Below are positions 1 to 8,025 of a stretch of DNA of 64,000 nt, one piece after another; positions within the stretch are counted from its first letter, which is position 1, and every line of letters starts with the position of its first letter. The notes under the pieces are model-generated. The model had not been told where the DNA came from and made no database searches. It saw only the letters and a list, made by a program, of their open reading frames with translations. This stretch comes from an uncultured Bacilli bacterium (GTDB lineage: Bacteria > Bacillota_I > Bacilli_A > RF39 > UBA660), in the NCBI GenBank assembly GCA_934085595.1, contig CAKOHK010000004.1:57262-121261 (forward strand), read 5' to 3'. The position numbers were made by a program, and so were the translations under genes.

Positions 1-616
1 TTCAGCAATTAAAGGTAGAGATTCTAAAACTCAAGCAATCTTACCTTTAAGAGGAAAAATATTGAATGTTGAGAAAGCTAGATTAGATAGAATCTTAGAA
101 AATGCTGAAATTAGAAGTATGATTACTGCTTTTGGAACTGGAATTGGGGACGAATTTGATATTAATAAATTAAGATATCATAAAATAGTTATAATGACAG
201 ATGCTGATGTTGATGGTTCACATATTAGAATACTTCTTTTGACTTTGTTTTATAGGTTTTTTAGGCCTATTATTGAAGAAGGATATGTTTATATAGCTAA
301 ACCACCTCTTTACAAAATTACGTATGGTAAAAACTTTAAATGGATTTTAAATGATGATGAAAAAGAAAAGTATCTTGAAACATTACCTGAGAATGCTAAG
401 GTTAATATTCAGAGAATGAAAGGTTTAGGCGAAATGGATGCCGATGAACTGTGTGATACAACTATGAGTATAGAACACCGCACATTAGTTCGTGTTACTG
501 TTGATGATGCTATGCAAGCTGATAGTATATTTGAAACTTTAATGGGAGAAGAAGTTGAACCTAGAAGAAAGTTTATTGAGGAGAATGCTCAATATGTTCA
601 AAATCTTGATATATAG
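1..616 (+). CDS. gyrB: DNA gyrase subunit B, C-terminal part (5' end outside window)
   Basis: The reading frame is already open at base 2, so the gene begins upstream of the window; about 204 residues are visible. GyrB is the ATPase subunit of gyrase, which introduces negative supercoils. Visible landmarks are the PLRGKILNVEKAR segment, the Toprim Asp motif DADVDGSH, the EGYVYIAKPPLY segment, and the gyrase-type tail EPRRKFIEENA. The stop TAG at 614-616 runs into the gyrA Shine-Dalgarno sequence (AGGAGG 615-620), so gyrB and gyrA are tightly coupled. The tail and the gyrA neighbour favour GyrB over ParE. The TTG at 62 is an internal codon, not the start. Confidence 0.96.
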   Translation, partial: SAIKGRDSKTQAILPLRGKILNVEKARLDRILENAEIRSMITAFGTGIGDEFDINKLRYHKIVIMTDADVDGSHIRILLLTLFYRFFRPIIEEGYVYIAKPPLYKITYGKNFKWILNDDEKEKYLETLPENAKVNIQRMKGLGEMDADELCDTTMSIEHRTLVRVTVDDAMQADSIFETLMGEEVEPRRKFIEENAQYVQNLDI

Positions 617-625
617 GAGGTATTT

Positions 626-3109
626 ATGAGTGATAATGATGAAAAATTAAATGATAAATTGGAACATGTTCAATTAAAGAAAATAATGGAAGATTCTTTT
701 ATGGATTATTCCATGAGTGTTATAATTCAAAGAGCTTTGCCTGATTTAAGGGATGGTTTAAAGCCTGTTCATAGAAGAATTTTATATAGTATGTACGAAT
801 CTGGTTTTACTCCTGATAAGGCTCATCAAAAAAGTGCTAAAACAGTAGGTAATGTTATAGGTAACTATCATCCTCATGGTGATACTGCAGTTTATGATTC
901 TTTGGCTAGAATGGCTCAAGACTTTAGTTATAGATATTGTCTTATTGATGGTCATGGTAATTTTGGTTCTATAGATGGTTTTGGTCCAGCAGCCATGCGT
1001 TATACTGAGGCTAGACTTGCTAAGCTTTCTATGGAGTTATTAAGAGATATTAACAAAGATACTGTTAATTTAATTGATAATTATGATGGTAGTTTAAAGG
1101 AGCCGGAGGTATTACCTAGTAGATTTCCTAATATACTTGTAAATGGTACTATGGGAATTGCAGTAGGTATGGCTACAAATATTCCTCCTCATAATCTTGG
1201 TGAAACAATTGATGGTTGTATTGCTTATATTGATAATCCTGATATTACTTTAGAAGAGATGATGAAATATGTTAAAGGTCCTGATTTTCCTACAGGCGGA
1301 ATCATATTAGGGTTATCTGGAATTAGAAAAGCATATGAAACTGGTAAAGGTACTATTACTATAAGATCTAAGGTGGAGATTGAAGATAATGGACATAAAA
1401 CACAAATAGTTATTAAAGAAATACCTTATCAATTAAATAAAAATTCTATAATACGTAGAATTGCTGAAATGGTTGCTGATAAAACTATTGATGGTATCAG
1501 TGATTTACATGATGATTCTAATTTAGAACATGGTATGCGTATTATTATTGACCTTAAAAAGGATGCTAATGCGAATGTTGTTTTGAATAATTTATATAAG
1601 TATACTCAATTACAAACAACTTACGGTATAAATATGCTTATGATTCATGATAATAGACCTAAAACATTAGGGTTAATTGAAATTATTAAGCATTATATTG
1701 AGTATCAGAAGAGTGTAATATACAGAAGAACTAAATTTAATTTAGATAAAGCATTAGCAAGAGCTCATATTTTAGAGGGTTATAAAATAGCTTTAAATAA
1801 TATAGATGAAATTATTCAAATAATTAAGACTTCTAAAAGTGACGTTATAGCTAAAGATACTTTAAAGACAAAGTTTGGTTTAAGTGATGCTCAGTCTGAA
1901 GCTATTCTTGAAATGAAATTAAGACGTTTAACTGGCCTTGAAAGAGAAAAAATTGAAGAGGAACTTGCTGAATTGCTTAAATTAATTGAGGAATATAAAG
2001 AAATATTAAGTAATGAAGAAAAGCTTTTGGCAGTTATTAAAGATGAAATGCTTGAAATTAAGAACAAATATTCGGATGAAAGAAGAACAGTTATAGATAC
2101 TACTACGTTAGAGTTTATCGAGGATGAATCTTTAATTCCAAACGAAAACGTGTTATTAACAATAACTAAGAATGGATATATAAAAAGATTAACTAATGAT
2201 ACTTATAAAACTCAAAATAGAGGTGGTGTTGGAGTTAAGGGAATAACTACTAATGATTCTGATTTTGTTGACCAGATATTGACAATGAATACTCATGACT
2301 ATGTTTTATTCTTCACAAATAAAGGTAAAGTATATAGATTAAAAGGTTATGAGATTCCTGAATTTTCAAGAACTGCAAAAGGATTACCTATTATTAACTT
2401 ATTAGCTGTAGAAAAAGGTGAAAATATTAATGCTATTATTAAAGTAGAAAAGGATAATAATGACAAGTATTTAGTTTTTGCTACTAAAAATGGTATTATT
2501 AAGCGTTCTCCTCTTGAAGATTTTAACAATATTAGACAGTCTGGTAAAATAGCCATTACTTTGAAGGATAATGATGAACTTATTGCAGTTCACAAATCAG
2601 ATGGTAGAGGTAAAGTATTAATGTGTTCTTCTATGGGACGTATGGTTAGATTTGATGAAAACTATATTAGAGTTATGGGAAGAACAGCTGCAGGTGTTAA
2701 AGGTATTACATTAGTTAATGATGTTTGTATAGGAATGGAGATCTGTTCTGATTCTGATAATATGGTAATGGTTACAGAGAATGGATACGGTAAAAAAACT
2801 GATGTTTCTGAGTTTAGAGAGACGAAAAAAGGTAGTAAAGGTGTTAAAGCTTTAAATATTACTGAAAAAAATGGTAAAATTATTGCTTTTAAAATTATAA
2901 ATGGTGATAATGATATATTAATTGTTACTAATGAGGGCATAGTTATTAGACTTTCTGTTGATTCTATTTCTCAGCTTAGTAGAGTTACTCAAGGAGTCAG
3001 ACTGATTAATTTAAAAAAATCTAATAAAGTTGCTGCTATTTCATTAGTTGATGCTTCCAATGCTGAGGAAGAAGTTGAAAGTGAAGTCAACGTTCAAACT
3101 GAAGAATAA
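626..3109 (+). CDS. gyrA: DNA gyrase subunit A
   Basis: This is the DNA cleavage and rejoining subunit of gyrase, acting with GyrB on the nucleoid. It is full length at 827 residues. The catalytic tyrosine sits in AAMRYTEARL. The quinolone-resistance region reads HPHGDTAVYD, so Thr stands at the E. coli Ser83 position while Asp87 is kept. The C-terminal pinwheel contains a GyrA-box-like QNRGGVG, which argues for GyrA rather than ParC. The tail is acidic. The ATG at 626 has AGGAGG five bases upstream. It forms an operon with gyrB, and its stop codon lies in the loop of the terminator that follows. Confidence 0.97.
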   Translation: MSDNDEKLNDKLEHVQLKKIMEDSFMDYSMSVIIQRALPDLRDGLKPVHRRILYSMYESGFTPDKAHQKSAKTVGNVIGNYHPHGDTAVYDSLARMAQDFSYRYCLIDGHGNFGSIDGFGPAAMRYTEARLAKLSMELLRDINKDTVNLIDNYDGSLKEPEVLPSRFPNILVNGTMGIAVGMATNIPPHNLGETIDGCIAYIDNPDITLEEMMKYVKGPDFPTGGIILGLSGIRKAYETGKGTITIRSKVEIEDNGHKTQIVIKEIPYQLNKNSIIRRIAEMVADKTIDGISDLHDDSNLEHGMRIIIDLKKDANANVVLNNLYKYTQLQTTYGINMLMIHDNRPKTLGLIEIIKHYIEYQKSVIYRRTKFNLDKALARAHILEGYKIALNNIDEIIQIIKTSKSDVIAKDTLKTKFGLSDAQSEAILEMKLRRLTGLEREKIEEELAELLKLIEEYKEILSNEEKLLAVIKDEMLEIKNKYSDERRTVIDTTTLEFIEDESLIPNENVLLTITKNGYIKRLTNDTYKTQNRGGVGVKGITTNDSDFVDQILTMNTHDYVLFFTNKGKVYRLKGYEIPEFSRTAKGLPIINLLAVEKGENINAIIKVEKDNNDKYLVFATKNGIIKRSPLEDFNNIRQSGKIAITLKDNDELIAVHKSDGRGKVLMCSSMGRMVRFDENYIRVMGRTAAGVKGITLVNDVCIGMEICSDSDNMVMVTENGYGKKTDVSEFRETKKGSKGVKALNITEKNGKIIAFKIINGDNDILIVTNEGIVIRLSVDSISQLSRVTQGVRLINLKKSNKVAAISLVDASNAEEEVESEVNVQTEE

Positions 3110-3123
3110 TTCTTCAGTTTTTG
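3096..3123 (+). terminator. Intrinsic terminator of gyrBA, overlapping the gyrA stop codon
   Basis: An 11-bp perfect stem (3096-3106 with 3110-3120) closes a 3-nt loop that is exactly the gyrA TAA stop (3107-3109), followed by a T run. The coding sequence therefore ends inside its own terminator. Confidence 0.85.
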
Positions 3124-3137
3124 TTACACGTGAAACT
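3122..3137. promoter_or_regulatory. parS-like ParB/Spo0J site 1
   Basis: TGTTACACGTGAAACT matches the B. subtilis parS consensus TGTTTCACGTGAAACA at 14 of 16 positions, including the whole CACGTG core and the AAAC arm. It lies directly after the gyrA terminator, in the origin-proximal position where parS sites are normally found. ParB would nucleate here for origin segregation. parB itself is not in the window. Confidence 0.75.
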
Positions 3138-3140
3138 TAT

Positions 3141-3170
3141 AAAAAAATATTTCCCGGGAAATATTTTTTT
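3141..3170. promoter_or_regulatory. Noc-binding site (NBS) 1 within a 30-bp perfect palindrome
   Basis: The core ATTTCCCGGGAAAT at 3149-3162 is identical to the published B. subtilis NBS consensus for the nucleoid occlusion protein Noc. It is extended symmetrically by A/T arms to a 30-bp perfect palindrome ending in a run of T, so it could also act as a backup terminator for gyrA. CCCGGG is rare in DNA this AT-rich, which makes a chance match unlikely. Confidence 0.72.
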
Positions 3171-3259
3171 AATATATTTATCAATTTTTAAAATTTTTAT
3201 TATATTTAATTTTATATATTAATTTATATATATATATTTTTATAAATATTATTGCTATA

Positions 3260-3283
3260 AAATTATTTCCCGGGAAATAATTT
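3260..3283. promoter_or_regulatory. Noc-binding site (NBS) 2
   Basis: This is a second exact ATTTCCCGGGAAAT (3265-3278) inside a 24-bp perfect palindrome, 116 bp from the first. Its flanks differ from site 1, so only the 14-bp core is conserved beyond A/T symmetry, as expected of a protein-binding site rather than a duplicated repeat. Confidence 0.72.
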
Positions 3284-3625
3284 ATAATGATTAATGTTGA
3301 TAATTTTTAAGTTTTTTATAATGGAGTCATTTTTTTCTATATCGGTCAATGTTTTTGATTTGTAATATACTTTGCTTTATCATCAAATTATTGATATTAG
3401 TTAAAGCCTTTATGTTTATCGTGATAGTTTTAAGTATAATTTGCTTACTTCTTCTTAATTAAATTGTTTAAACGTTGTTTCTTACTTTATTTTAGTATCA
3501 TTTCTTATACTTATAAATTTCGTTAATACCTACCATTTGTTTAGTTTTATCGCAATACTTTTATTTGATTCTCTTATTTTATCATTATTAATTTTATTTT
3601 CTGAAAAAAAATGTTAATAACTCAA

Positions 3626-3641
3626 AGTTCCACGTGAAACT
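3626..3641. promoter_or_regulatory. parS-like ParB/Spo0J site 2
   Basis: AGTTCCACGTGAAACT keeps the CACGTG core and the GTTCC/AAAC arms of parS. Only the outermost base pair differs from the consensus family TGTTNCACGTGNAACA. It lies 504 bp from site 1 in the same non-coding gap. Confidence 0.75.
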
Positions 3642-3858
3642 CTGAAAAATATTTATGAAAGTACTTTTAAATGTTGCTTTAGTTGCTTTATATGTTGAAT
3701 AAAATAATAATTTGATATTAAAAGCAACTTTAGATTTCATTTTTTAGTAAACGATAAAAATATTTATTAAGTAAAAAGTGTTTTGCAATTATCAATAATT
3801 AACGGCAAGAAATGAATTATAATTATTATATTTGCAATATAAAATATTAATTTAATAC

Positions 3859-3887
3859 TTGATTTATTTTTCACTATGTGATATATT
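3859..3887 (+). promoter_or_regulatory. Sigma-A promoter of the SRP RNA gene
   Basis: TTGATT at 3859-3864 and TATATT at 3882-3887 are separated by 17 bp. The predicted start, near 3894, coincides with the first base of the SRP RNA terminal helix. Confidence 0.7.
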
Positions 3888-3893
3888 GATTTT

Positions 3894-3973
3894 GGTACAA
3901 CGGGGGGTTGAATGAACCTGGTCAGGATTGGGAAATAGCAGCCATAAGTTCGACTCTTGTGTGTACCTTTTTT
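3894..3973 (+). ncRNA. ffs: Small signal recognition particle RNA (4.5S type)
   Basis: The conserved SRP domain IV sequence is present as GGTCAGG, then GGGAAA, then AGCAGCC around 3919-3943. This is the Ffh-binding asymmetric-loop helix. The ends pair (GGTACA 3894-3899 with TGTACC 3962-3967) and a T run follows at 3968-3973, giving a hairpin RNA of about 80 nt that carries its own terminator. This is the short form without an Alu domain. B. subtilis also has its SRP RNA gene (scr) beside tadA and dnaX. The tadA Shine-Dalgarno begins three bases after the T run. Confidence 0.9.
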
Positions 3974-3988
3974 ATGGGAGAAATTAAT

Positions 3989-4417
3989 ATGAAATATTTA
4001 TACAAATTAAAAAAGGAAGTTTCTGAGGCTTCTGCAAATGGCGACGTACCAAACGCTGCAATTATTTTAAAAGATGGAGTATTAGTATCGTCTGCGCATA
4101 ATGAGATTTTTTTGACTAAGATACCTTTGTTTCATGCGGAAATTTTAGCAATATTCAGAGCTGCTTTTAAACTAAGAACGTTTAATTTATCTGGATGTGT
4201 AATGTATACGACACTTGAGCCTTGTGATTTATGCCGTGCAGCTATTAAAACTGTTCGTATGAAAAAAGTTTATTATTTCTTAGAATGTGAGAAAGATACG
4301 GAAGATGATGTAGAGTATATTAAAAAGGATTTAAAACCTGAAGATGAGGCTTATTTTAAAGAAAAACTACAATATTTCTTTAATGTTAAAAGATCTAACA
4401 CAAAAGATAGATATTAA
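3989..4417 (+). CDS. tadA: tRNA-specific adenosine deaminase TadA
   Basis: TadA deaminates the wobble adenosine of tRNA-Arg(ACG) to inosine. The 142-residue product has the zinc-binding HAE (His49, Glu51) and the PCDLC motif (Cys79, Cys82). The first part, GDVPNAAI, departs from the usual GEVPVGAV, and the motif after the first Cys is DLC rather than the usual xMC, so the protein is somewhat diverged. The start chosen is ATG 3989, which has GGGAG eight bases upstream. Longer in-frame starts back to 3908 would read through the SRP RNA and are rejected. The position between ffs and dnaX matches B. subtilis. Confidence 0.88.
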   Translation: MKYLYKLKKEVSEASANGDVPNAAIILKDGVLVSSAHNEIFLTKIPLFHAEILAIFRAAFKLRTFNLSGCVMYTTLEPCDLCRAAIKTVRMKKVYYFLECEKDTEDDVEYIKKDLKPEDEAYFKEKLQYFFNVKRSNTKDRY

Positions 4418-4452
4418 CATTTTTTTTTGATATAATTCTTTTGGAGGGTTAT

Positions 4453-6081
4453 ATGTCATATGTTGCTTTATATAGAAAATATAGACCTAAAAACTTTTCT
4501 GAAGTTGTTGGTCAAGATGTTGTTGTTAAAGTTTTAAAAAACAGTATTCAGAGCGGGAAGATTGGCCATGCTTATATTTTTAGTGGAACTAAAGGTACGG
4601 GTAAAACCAGTGTAGCAAAAATATTTGCTAAAGCTATTAATTGTTTAGAACCTGTAGATGGTGATGTTTGTGGGAAATGTAGCGTTTGTTCTTATTTAAA
4701 TGAAAATCCTGTTGATATTATTGAAATAGATGCTGCTAGTAATAATGGTGTTGAAGAAATAAGGGAGATTCGTAATAATGTTAAAGTTATGCCTACGTGC
4801 TGCAAATATAAAGTTTATATTATTGATGAAGTTCATATGTTATCTATGAGCGCCTTTAATGCTTTACTTAAAACTTTAGAAGAACCACCAGAGCATGTTG
4901 TTTTTATATTAGCTACTACTGAGCTTAATAAGATTCCATCTACTGTTTTATCTAGATGCCAGAAGTTGGACTTCAAAAAAATATCTAACAAATTTATTGT
5001 GCAACAATTAAAACATATTCTTGAAATGGAATCTAGACAATTGTCTGATGATGTTCTTGATTTAATTGCCTCGTTGTCTGACGGAGCATTTCGTGATGCT
5101 ATTAATCTTATGGATCAATTATTGACTTTAGATAAAGATGATGTTGATGTAGAAGATGTATATAAATTAGTTGGAATTATTTCTGATGATATAGCTTTTC
5201 AGTTTTTAGATTTTATATTTACTTTTGACATTAAGAACGGATTATTACTTATTGACAATTTATTCAAATCTGGTGTTAACTTTTACAAAGTTACTGAAAA
5301 AATACAATTTATTTTAACTGATATAATCATTTATAATTCAACTAAAGATTATTTTAAGTCTTCTTATGAAGAAAAATTGTCTAATTATTGTTTTAAAGAT
5401 ATTAACAATTTATTTATGCTTAATGAAACCTTATTTGATTTATCTGCTTCCTTAAAAAAGTCTGTTACTCAAAAAAGTTTATTTGAAACGTATTTTATTA
5501 AAATGTGTTTATATTTTAAACATGATAATAATAATTTTACTGATATTGATTCTACTAGTTCTATTTCTAATGAAGATACTATTTCTGCAAATAATTCAAA
5601 CAAATTACAAACGAATGTTTCTAACGAAATATCTAGTAATAAAGATATTAGGATTCATAATAGTCTTGCTTTAGCTTCTAAAAAAGAAAAAAATGATTTT
5701 TTAGTTAATTATAATATTATTGAAAATTATTTTTCACATAAGGATTATTCATCTATTTCGAAGTTACTTAGTAAAGCTATTCCTGAAGTAGTTTCAAACA
5801 AAAATATTCTTTTTGTTTTTAAAAACTCTTTTGAAGTTGTACTTTTTGATAAAAACGTAAATATTATTGAAACTTTTTTACATGACTTGTTTGGCATTAA
5901 ATACAAAGTAGTGGCTGTTTCTTCTGATGAATGGAAAAATATTAAACAGAACTATATTAATGACATTAATAATGGTATAATATATAAGTATGAAGAAGAA
6001 ACTGTTGTTACTAATAAAAATAAATCTTCATTAGAGAAGGAAGCTGAAAATATTTTTGGTGAAACTATAGTTTCTGAATGA
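4453..6081 (+). CDS. dnaX: DNA polymerase III subunits gamma/tau
   Basis: This is the clamp-loader ATPase that loads the beta clamp and organises the replisome. Of 542 residues, the N-terminal AAA+ domain has Walker A GTKGTGKT (45-52), a four-Cys zinc module (Cys64, 73, 76, 79), Walker B IIDEVH and the sensor-1/SRC region LSRCQK. The C-terminal third is low-complexity and divergent, as in tau tails. The ATG at 4453 follows GGAGG; a TTG at 4441 lies inside that Shine-Dalgarno. The gene heads a dnaX-ebfC-recR unit, and its TGA stop sits 13 bases before ebfC. A possible slippery site is listed separately. Confidence 0.95.
   Translation: MSYVALYRKYRPKNFSEVVGQDVVVKVLKNSIQSGKIGHAYIFSGTKGTGKTSVAKIFAKAINCLEPVDGDVCGKCSVCSYLNENPVDIIEIDAASNNGVEEIREIRNNVKVMPTCCKYKVYIIDEVHMLSMSAFNALLKTLEEPPEHVVFILATTELNKIPSTVLSRCQKLDFKKISNKFIVQQLKHILEMESRQLSDDVLDLIASLSDGAFRDAINLMDQLLTLDKDDVDVEDVYKLVGIISDDIAFQFLDFIFTFDIKNGLLLIDNLFKSGVNFYKVTEKIQFILTDIIIYNSTKDYFKSSYEEKLSNYCFKDINNLFMLNETLFDLSASLKKSVTQKSLFETYFIKMCLYFKHDNNNFTDIDSTSSISNEDTISANNSNKLQTNVSNEISSNKDIRIHNSLALASKKEKNDFLVNYNIIENYFSHKDYSSISKLLSKAIPEVVSNKNILFVFKNSFEVVLFDKNVNIIETFLHDLFGIKYKVVAVSSDEWKNIKQNYINDINNGIIYKYEEETVVTNKNKSSLEKEAENIFGETIVSE
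5688..5696 (+). other. Candidate -1 slippery site in dnaX
   Basis: The in-phase heptamer A AAA AAT (5688-5694) fits the X XXY YYZ slip pattern. In the -1 frame the codon straight after the slip is TGA (5694-5696). Slippage, translational or transcriptional on the A7 run, would release a gamma-like product of about 413 residues. This resembles the truncated gamma made from dnaX in E. coli and Thermus. A runs are common in this genome, so chance is a real alternative. Confidence 0.35.
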
Positions 6082-6094
6082 AAGGATGATTAAT

Positions 6095-6388
6095 ATGAAT
6101 ATGCAAGCACTTATGGCACAAGCAAGAAAATTACAAAATACTTTAGAAAAAACTACTAAAGAAATAGAAGAAAAGGAATTTGTTTATGAAAATGATAATA
6201 TAAAATTAGTTATGTTAGGTAACAATTCTCTTAAATCTATAAAGATCAAAAATGATTTGTTAAGTAGTGATCTTGAATTACTGGAAGATGTTATTGTTGT
6301 TGGAATTAATGATTTATCTAAACAAATTCGTAATGAAAAAGATTCAAAATTGGGCAAATATACAAATGGTCTTGGAGGTTTATTTTAA
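6095..6388 (+). CDS. ebfC: Nucleoid-associated protein EbfC/YbaB family
   Basis: A small DNA-binding protein of 97 residues that dimerises into a tweezer-like fold. It is recognised by MQALMAQARKLQ at the N terminus, the central KLVMLGNNSLKSIKI strand region and the helical C terminus ending in a Gly-rich tail. ATG 6095 is preferred because AAAGGA lies eight bases upstream; ATG 6086 would abut the Shine-Dalgarno. It sits between dnaX and recR as in most bacteria, and its TAA overlaps the recR ATG by one base. Confidence 0.9.
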   Translation: MNMQALMAQARKLQNTLEKTTKEIEEKEFVYENDNIKLVMLGNNSLKSIKIKNDLLSSDLELLEDVIVVGINDLSKQIRNEKDSKLGKYTNGLGGLF

Positions 6389-6981
6389 TGCTAGTTCCTA
6401 AATCTTTAGAACACCTTGTTAAGTTTTTTCAAATACTTCCTGGTGTAGGCGAGAGAACAGCAGAAAGATTTGCATATGCTATTGAGAAGAAAGACCTTGA
6501 AGAGATAACTGGTTTTGCGGATTCTTTGATTGATTTTAAAAAGAATATTAGATATTGTAGTATATGTAATTGTTTATCTGATAGTGATATTTGTCCTATC
6601 TGTTCTGATGAGAATAGAAATAATGGAATCATATGTATTGTTGAAGATTCTAAGACTGCTTTTTCTATTGATAAGACAAATAAGTATAATGGTAGATTTT
6701 ATATTTTAAATGGACTTATTTCTCCTTCTGACGGTGTTAATCCTGAAGATTTATATCTTGATAAGCTATTAGACACTATTAGTGGATATAAAGAAGTTAT
6801 ATTGGCTTTGAATCCATCGATTGAAGGTGAAATTACTTCTCTTTATATTCAAAAAAAATTATCTTCTACTAATGTTAAAATATCTAGGTTATCTTATGGT
6901 GTTCCAATGGGAAGTGAGATTGAATATTTGGATCCTTTAATGATTTCTAAAGCTTTGGATGATAGAAAGTTTTTATCATAA
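6388..6981 (+). CDS. recR: Recombination mediator protein RecR
   Basis: RecR works with RecO (and RecF) to load RecA on gapped DNA. The 197-residue protein shows the N-terminal helix-hairpin-helix (LPGVGERTAERFA), a four-Cys zinc finger (CSIC...CPIC) near residues 57-71, the Toprim domain starting IICIVED, and the C-terminal Walker-B-like region with LSYGVPMGSEIEYLD. Start and length are typical. Its start overlaps the ebfC stop, so the two are translationally coupled. Confidence 0.95.
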   Translation: MLVPKSLEHLVKFFQILPGVGERTAERFAYAIEKKDLEEITGFADSLIDFKKNIRYCSICNCLSDSDICPICSDENRNNGIICIVEDSKTAFSIDKTNKYNGRFYILNGLISPSDGVNPEDLYLDKLLDTISGYKEVILALNPSIEGEITSLYIQKKLSSTNVKISRLSYGVPMGSEIEYLDPLMISKALDDRKFLS

Positions 6982-7009
6982 ATGTTTACTAGATTCATAT
7001 CTTATATTA

Positions 7010-7192
7010 ATGAAATCTATATATTATTTATTAAAAAGAATTGTTTATAGTTTGTGTTTATTATATACTATAAATGTTATTATTTATACATTTGGTATTA
7101 TAATACCTATTAATATTTATTCTATAGTATTTGTTAGTATTTTTGATGTTTTTGGTGTTCTTGGAATTGTTTTTCTTATGTTTTATAATTAG
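7010..7192 (+). CDS. bofA: BofA-like inhibitor of pro-sigma-K processing
   Basis: This is a 60-residue membrane protein with two hydrophobic segments. The C-terminal half carries the BofA signature: IPIN followed by FGVLGIV, close to the family pattern IPIN...GxPGV. In B. subtilis BofA holds the SpoIVFB protease inactive in the outer forespore membrane until sigma-K is needed, and its gene also lies just after recR. No clear Shine-Dalgarno precedes ATG 7010; the only longer in-frame start lies inside recR. Family assignment rests on the motif and synteny, because the protein is short. Confidence 0.72.
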   Translation: MKSIYYLLKRIVYSLCLLYTINVIIYTFGIIIPINIYSIVFVSIFDVFGVLGIVFLMFYN

Positions 7193-7209
7193 TTAAAGTT
7201 GGAGTAAGT

Positions 7210-8025
7210 ATGAATGATTTATATGATTATTTTAAGGTCTTATTTAATGCCCAGAAAATTGGACATGCTTTTTTGATAGGTAATACTTGTTTAGATAATT
7301 GTAAAGATATATTAGAAAAAGTATTATCTGATTTTTTCTTTGAAAAAAAAATTACTATAGATAATAATGTAGATATTATATGTATTACTCCAGAAGGTAA
7401 CGCTATTAGTAAGGCTCAGGTAAAATCCCTTGTTAATGATTTGAGTACTACTTCTCAATATAGTGGTATTAAAGTATATATTATAGATGGAGCTGATAAG
7501 CTTACAGATAATGTCTATAATGCTTTACTTAAAACTATTGAGGAACCTGCAAATAATATATATGCTTTTTTAATAAGTTCAAATATAAATGCCGTAGGTG
7601 AAACAATTAAAAGTCGTTGTCAATGTATTTTTACTTCTTCTTTTGATGCTTCTAATATTGATGATAATACCAAAAATATTGCTAAAGATTTTATTGTTCA
7701 AATAGAAAAATATAAATATAATTGTTATGGTAAATATTCTAAAATATATAAAATAATTGATAATAAAAACATGCTTAAAGATGTAGTATTTGAAATATAT
7801 GAAATTTATTTAAATTTGTTGTATAATAAGGTTGGTATTGAAAGTAATCTTGATGTGGACTTTATTAATGAACTTCCTATATTAGATTTAACTAGTATAT
7901 GTGAGAAAGTAATTTTTATTAATTCTATTATTGAGAAAAATACAATTAATATTAATAAAGATTTATTAATAGATGAGATTATCTACGGACTTGGAGGGCT
8001 TTGTAATGAAACTAGTATATGTTGA
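7210..8025 (+). CDS. holB: DNA polymerase III subunit delta'
   Basis: The delta' subunit is the stator of the clamp loader, working with DnaX and delta. In the 271 residues the Walker A loop is degenerate (GHAFLIGNTCLDN has no GKT), which is normal for delta', while NALLKTIEEP and the SRCQ motif are kept. ATG 7210 has a GGAG upstream. The 3' end overlaps ricT by 20 bp. In B. subtilis the same holB-ricT pair occurs. Confidence 0.9.
   Translation: MNDLYDYFKVLFNAQKIGHAFLIGNTCLDNCKDILEKVLSDFFFEKKITIDNNVDIICITPEGNAISKAQVKSLVNDLSTTSQYSGIKVYIIDGADKLTDNVYNALLKTIEEPANNIYAFLISSNINAVGETIKSRCQCIFTSSFDASNIDDNTKNIAKDFIVQIEKYKYNCYGKYSKIYKIIDNKNMLKDVVFEIYEIYLNLLYNKVGIESNLDVDFINELPILDLTSICEKVIFINSIIEKNTININKDLLIDEIIYGLGGLCNETSIC

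Larger units (their letters stand above)
3123..3893. other. Long non-coding gap downstream of gyrA with segregation and division sites
   Basis: About 770 bp without any plausible gene. It is extremely AT-rich apart from four GC-containing palindromes: two parS-like sites near each end and two Noc-type sites between them. I see no perfect DnaA box (TTATNCACA), no rRNA and no tRNA. In B. subtilis this position holds an rRNA operon. The content suggests a centromere-like docking region rather than a replication origin. Confidence 0.6.

Noticed and set aside
2347..2940. Minus-strand frames inside gyrA
   Set aside because: They are antisense shadows of a conserved coding sequence with no ribosome site or family resemblance. 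Similar frames inside mfd, rsmA, yabG, ftsH and others were dropped for the same reason.
3123..3893. Replication origin (oriC) in the gap after gyrA
   Set aside because: No TTATNCACA boxes and no dnaA gene; the expected origin is upstream of gyrB, outside the window.
3908..3988. N-terminal extension of TadA in the same frame
   Set aside because: It would translate the conserved SRP RNA; ATG 3989 has a well-placed Shine-Dalgarno and gives the normal TadA length.
5483..5674. Overlapping frame inside the dnaX tail
   Set aside because: Hydrophobic shadow frame with no Shine-Dalgarno, caused by the AT-rich variable tail.
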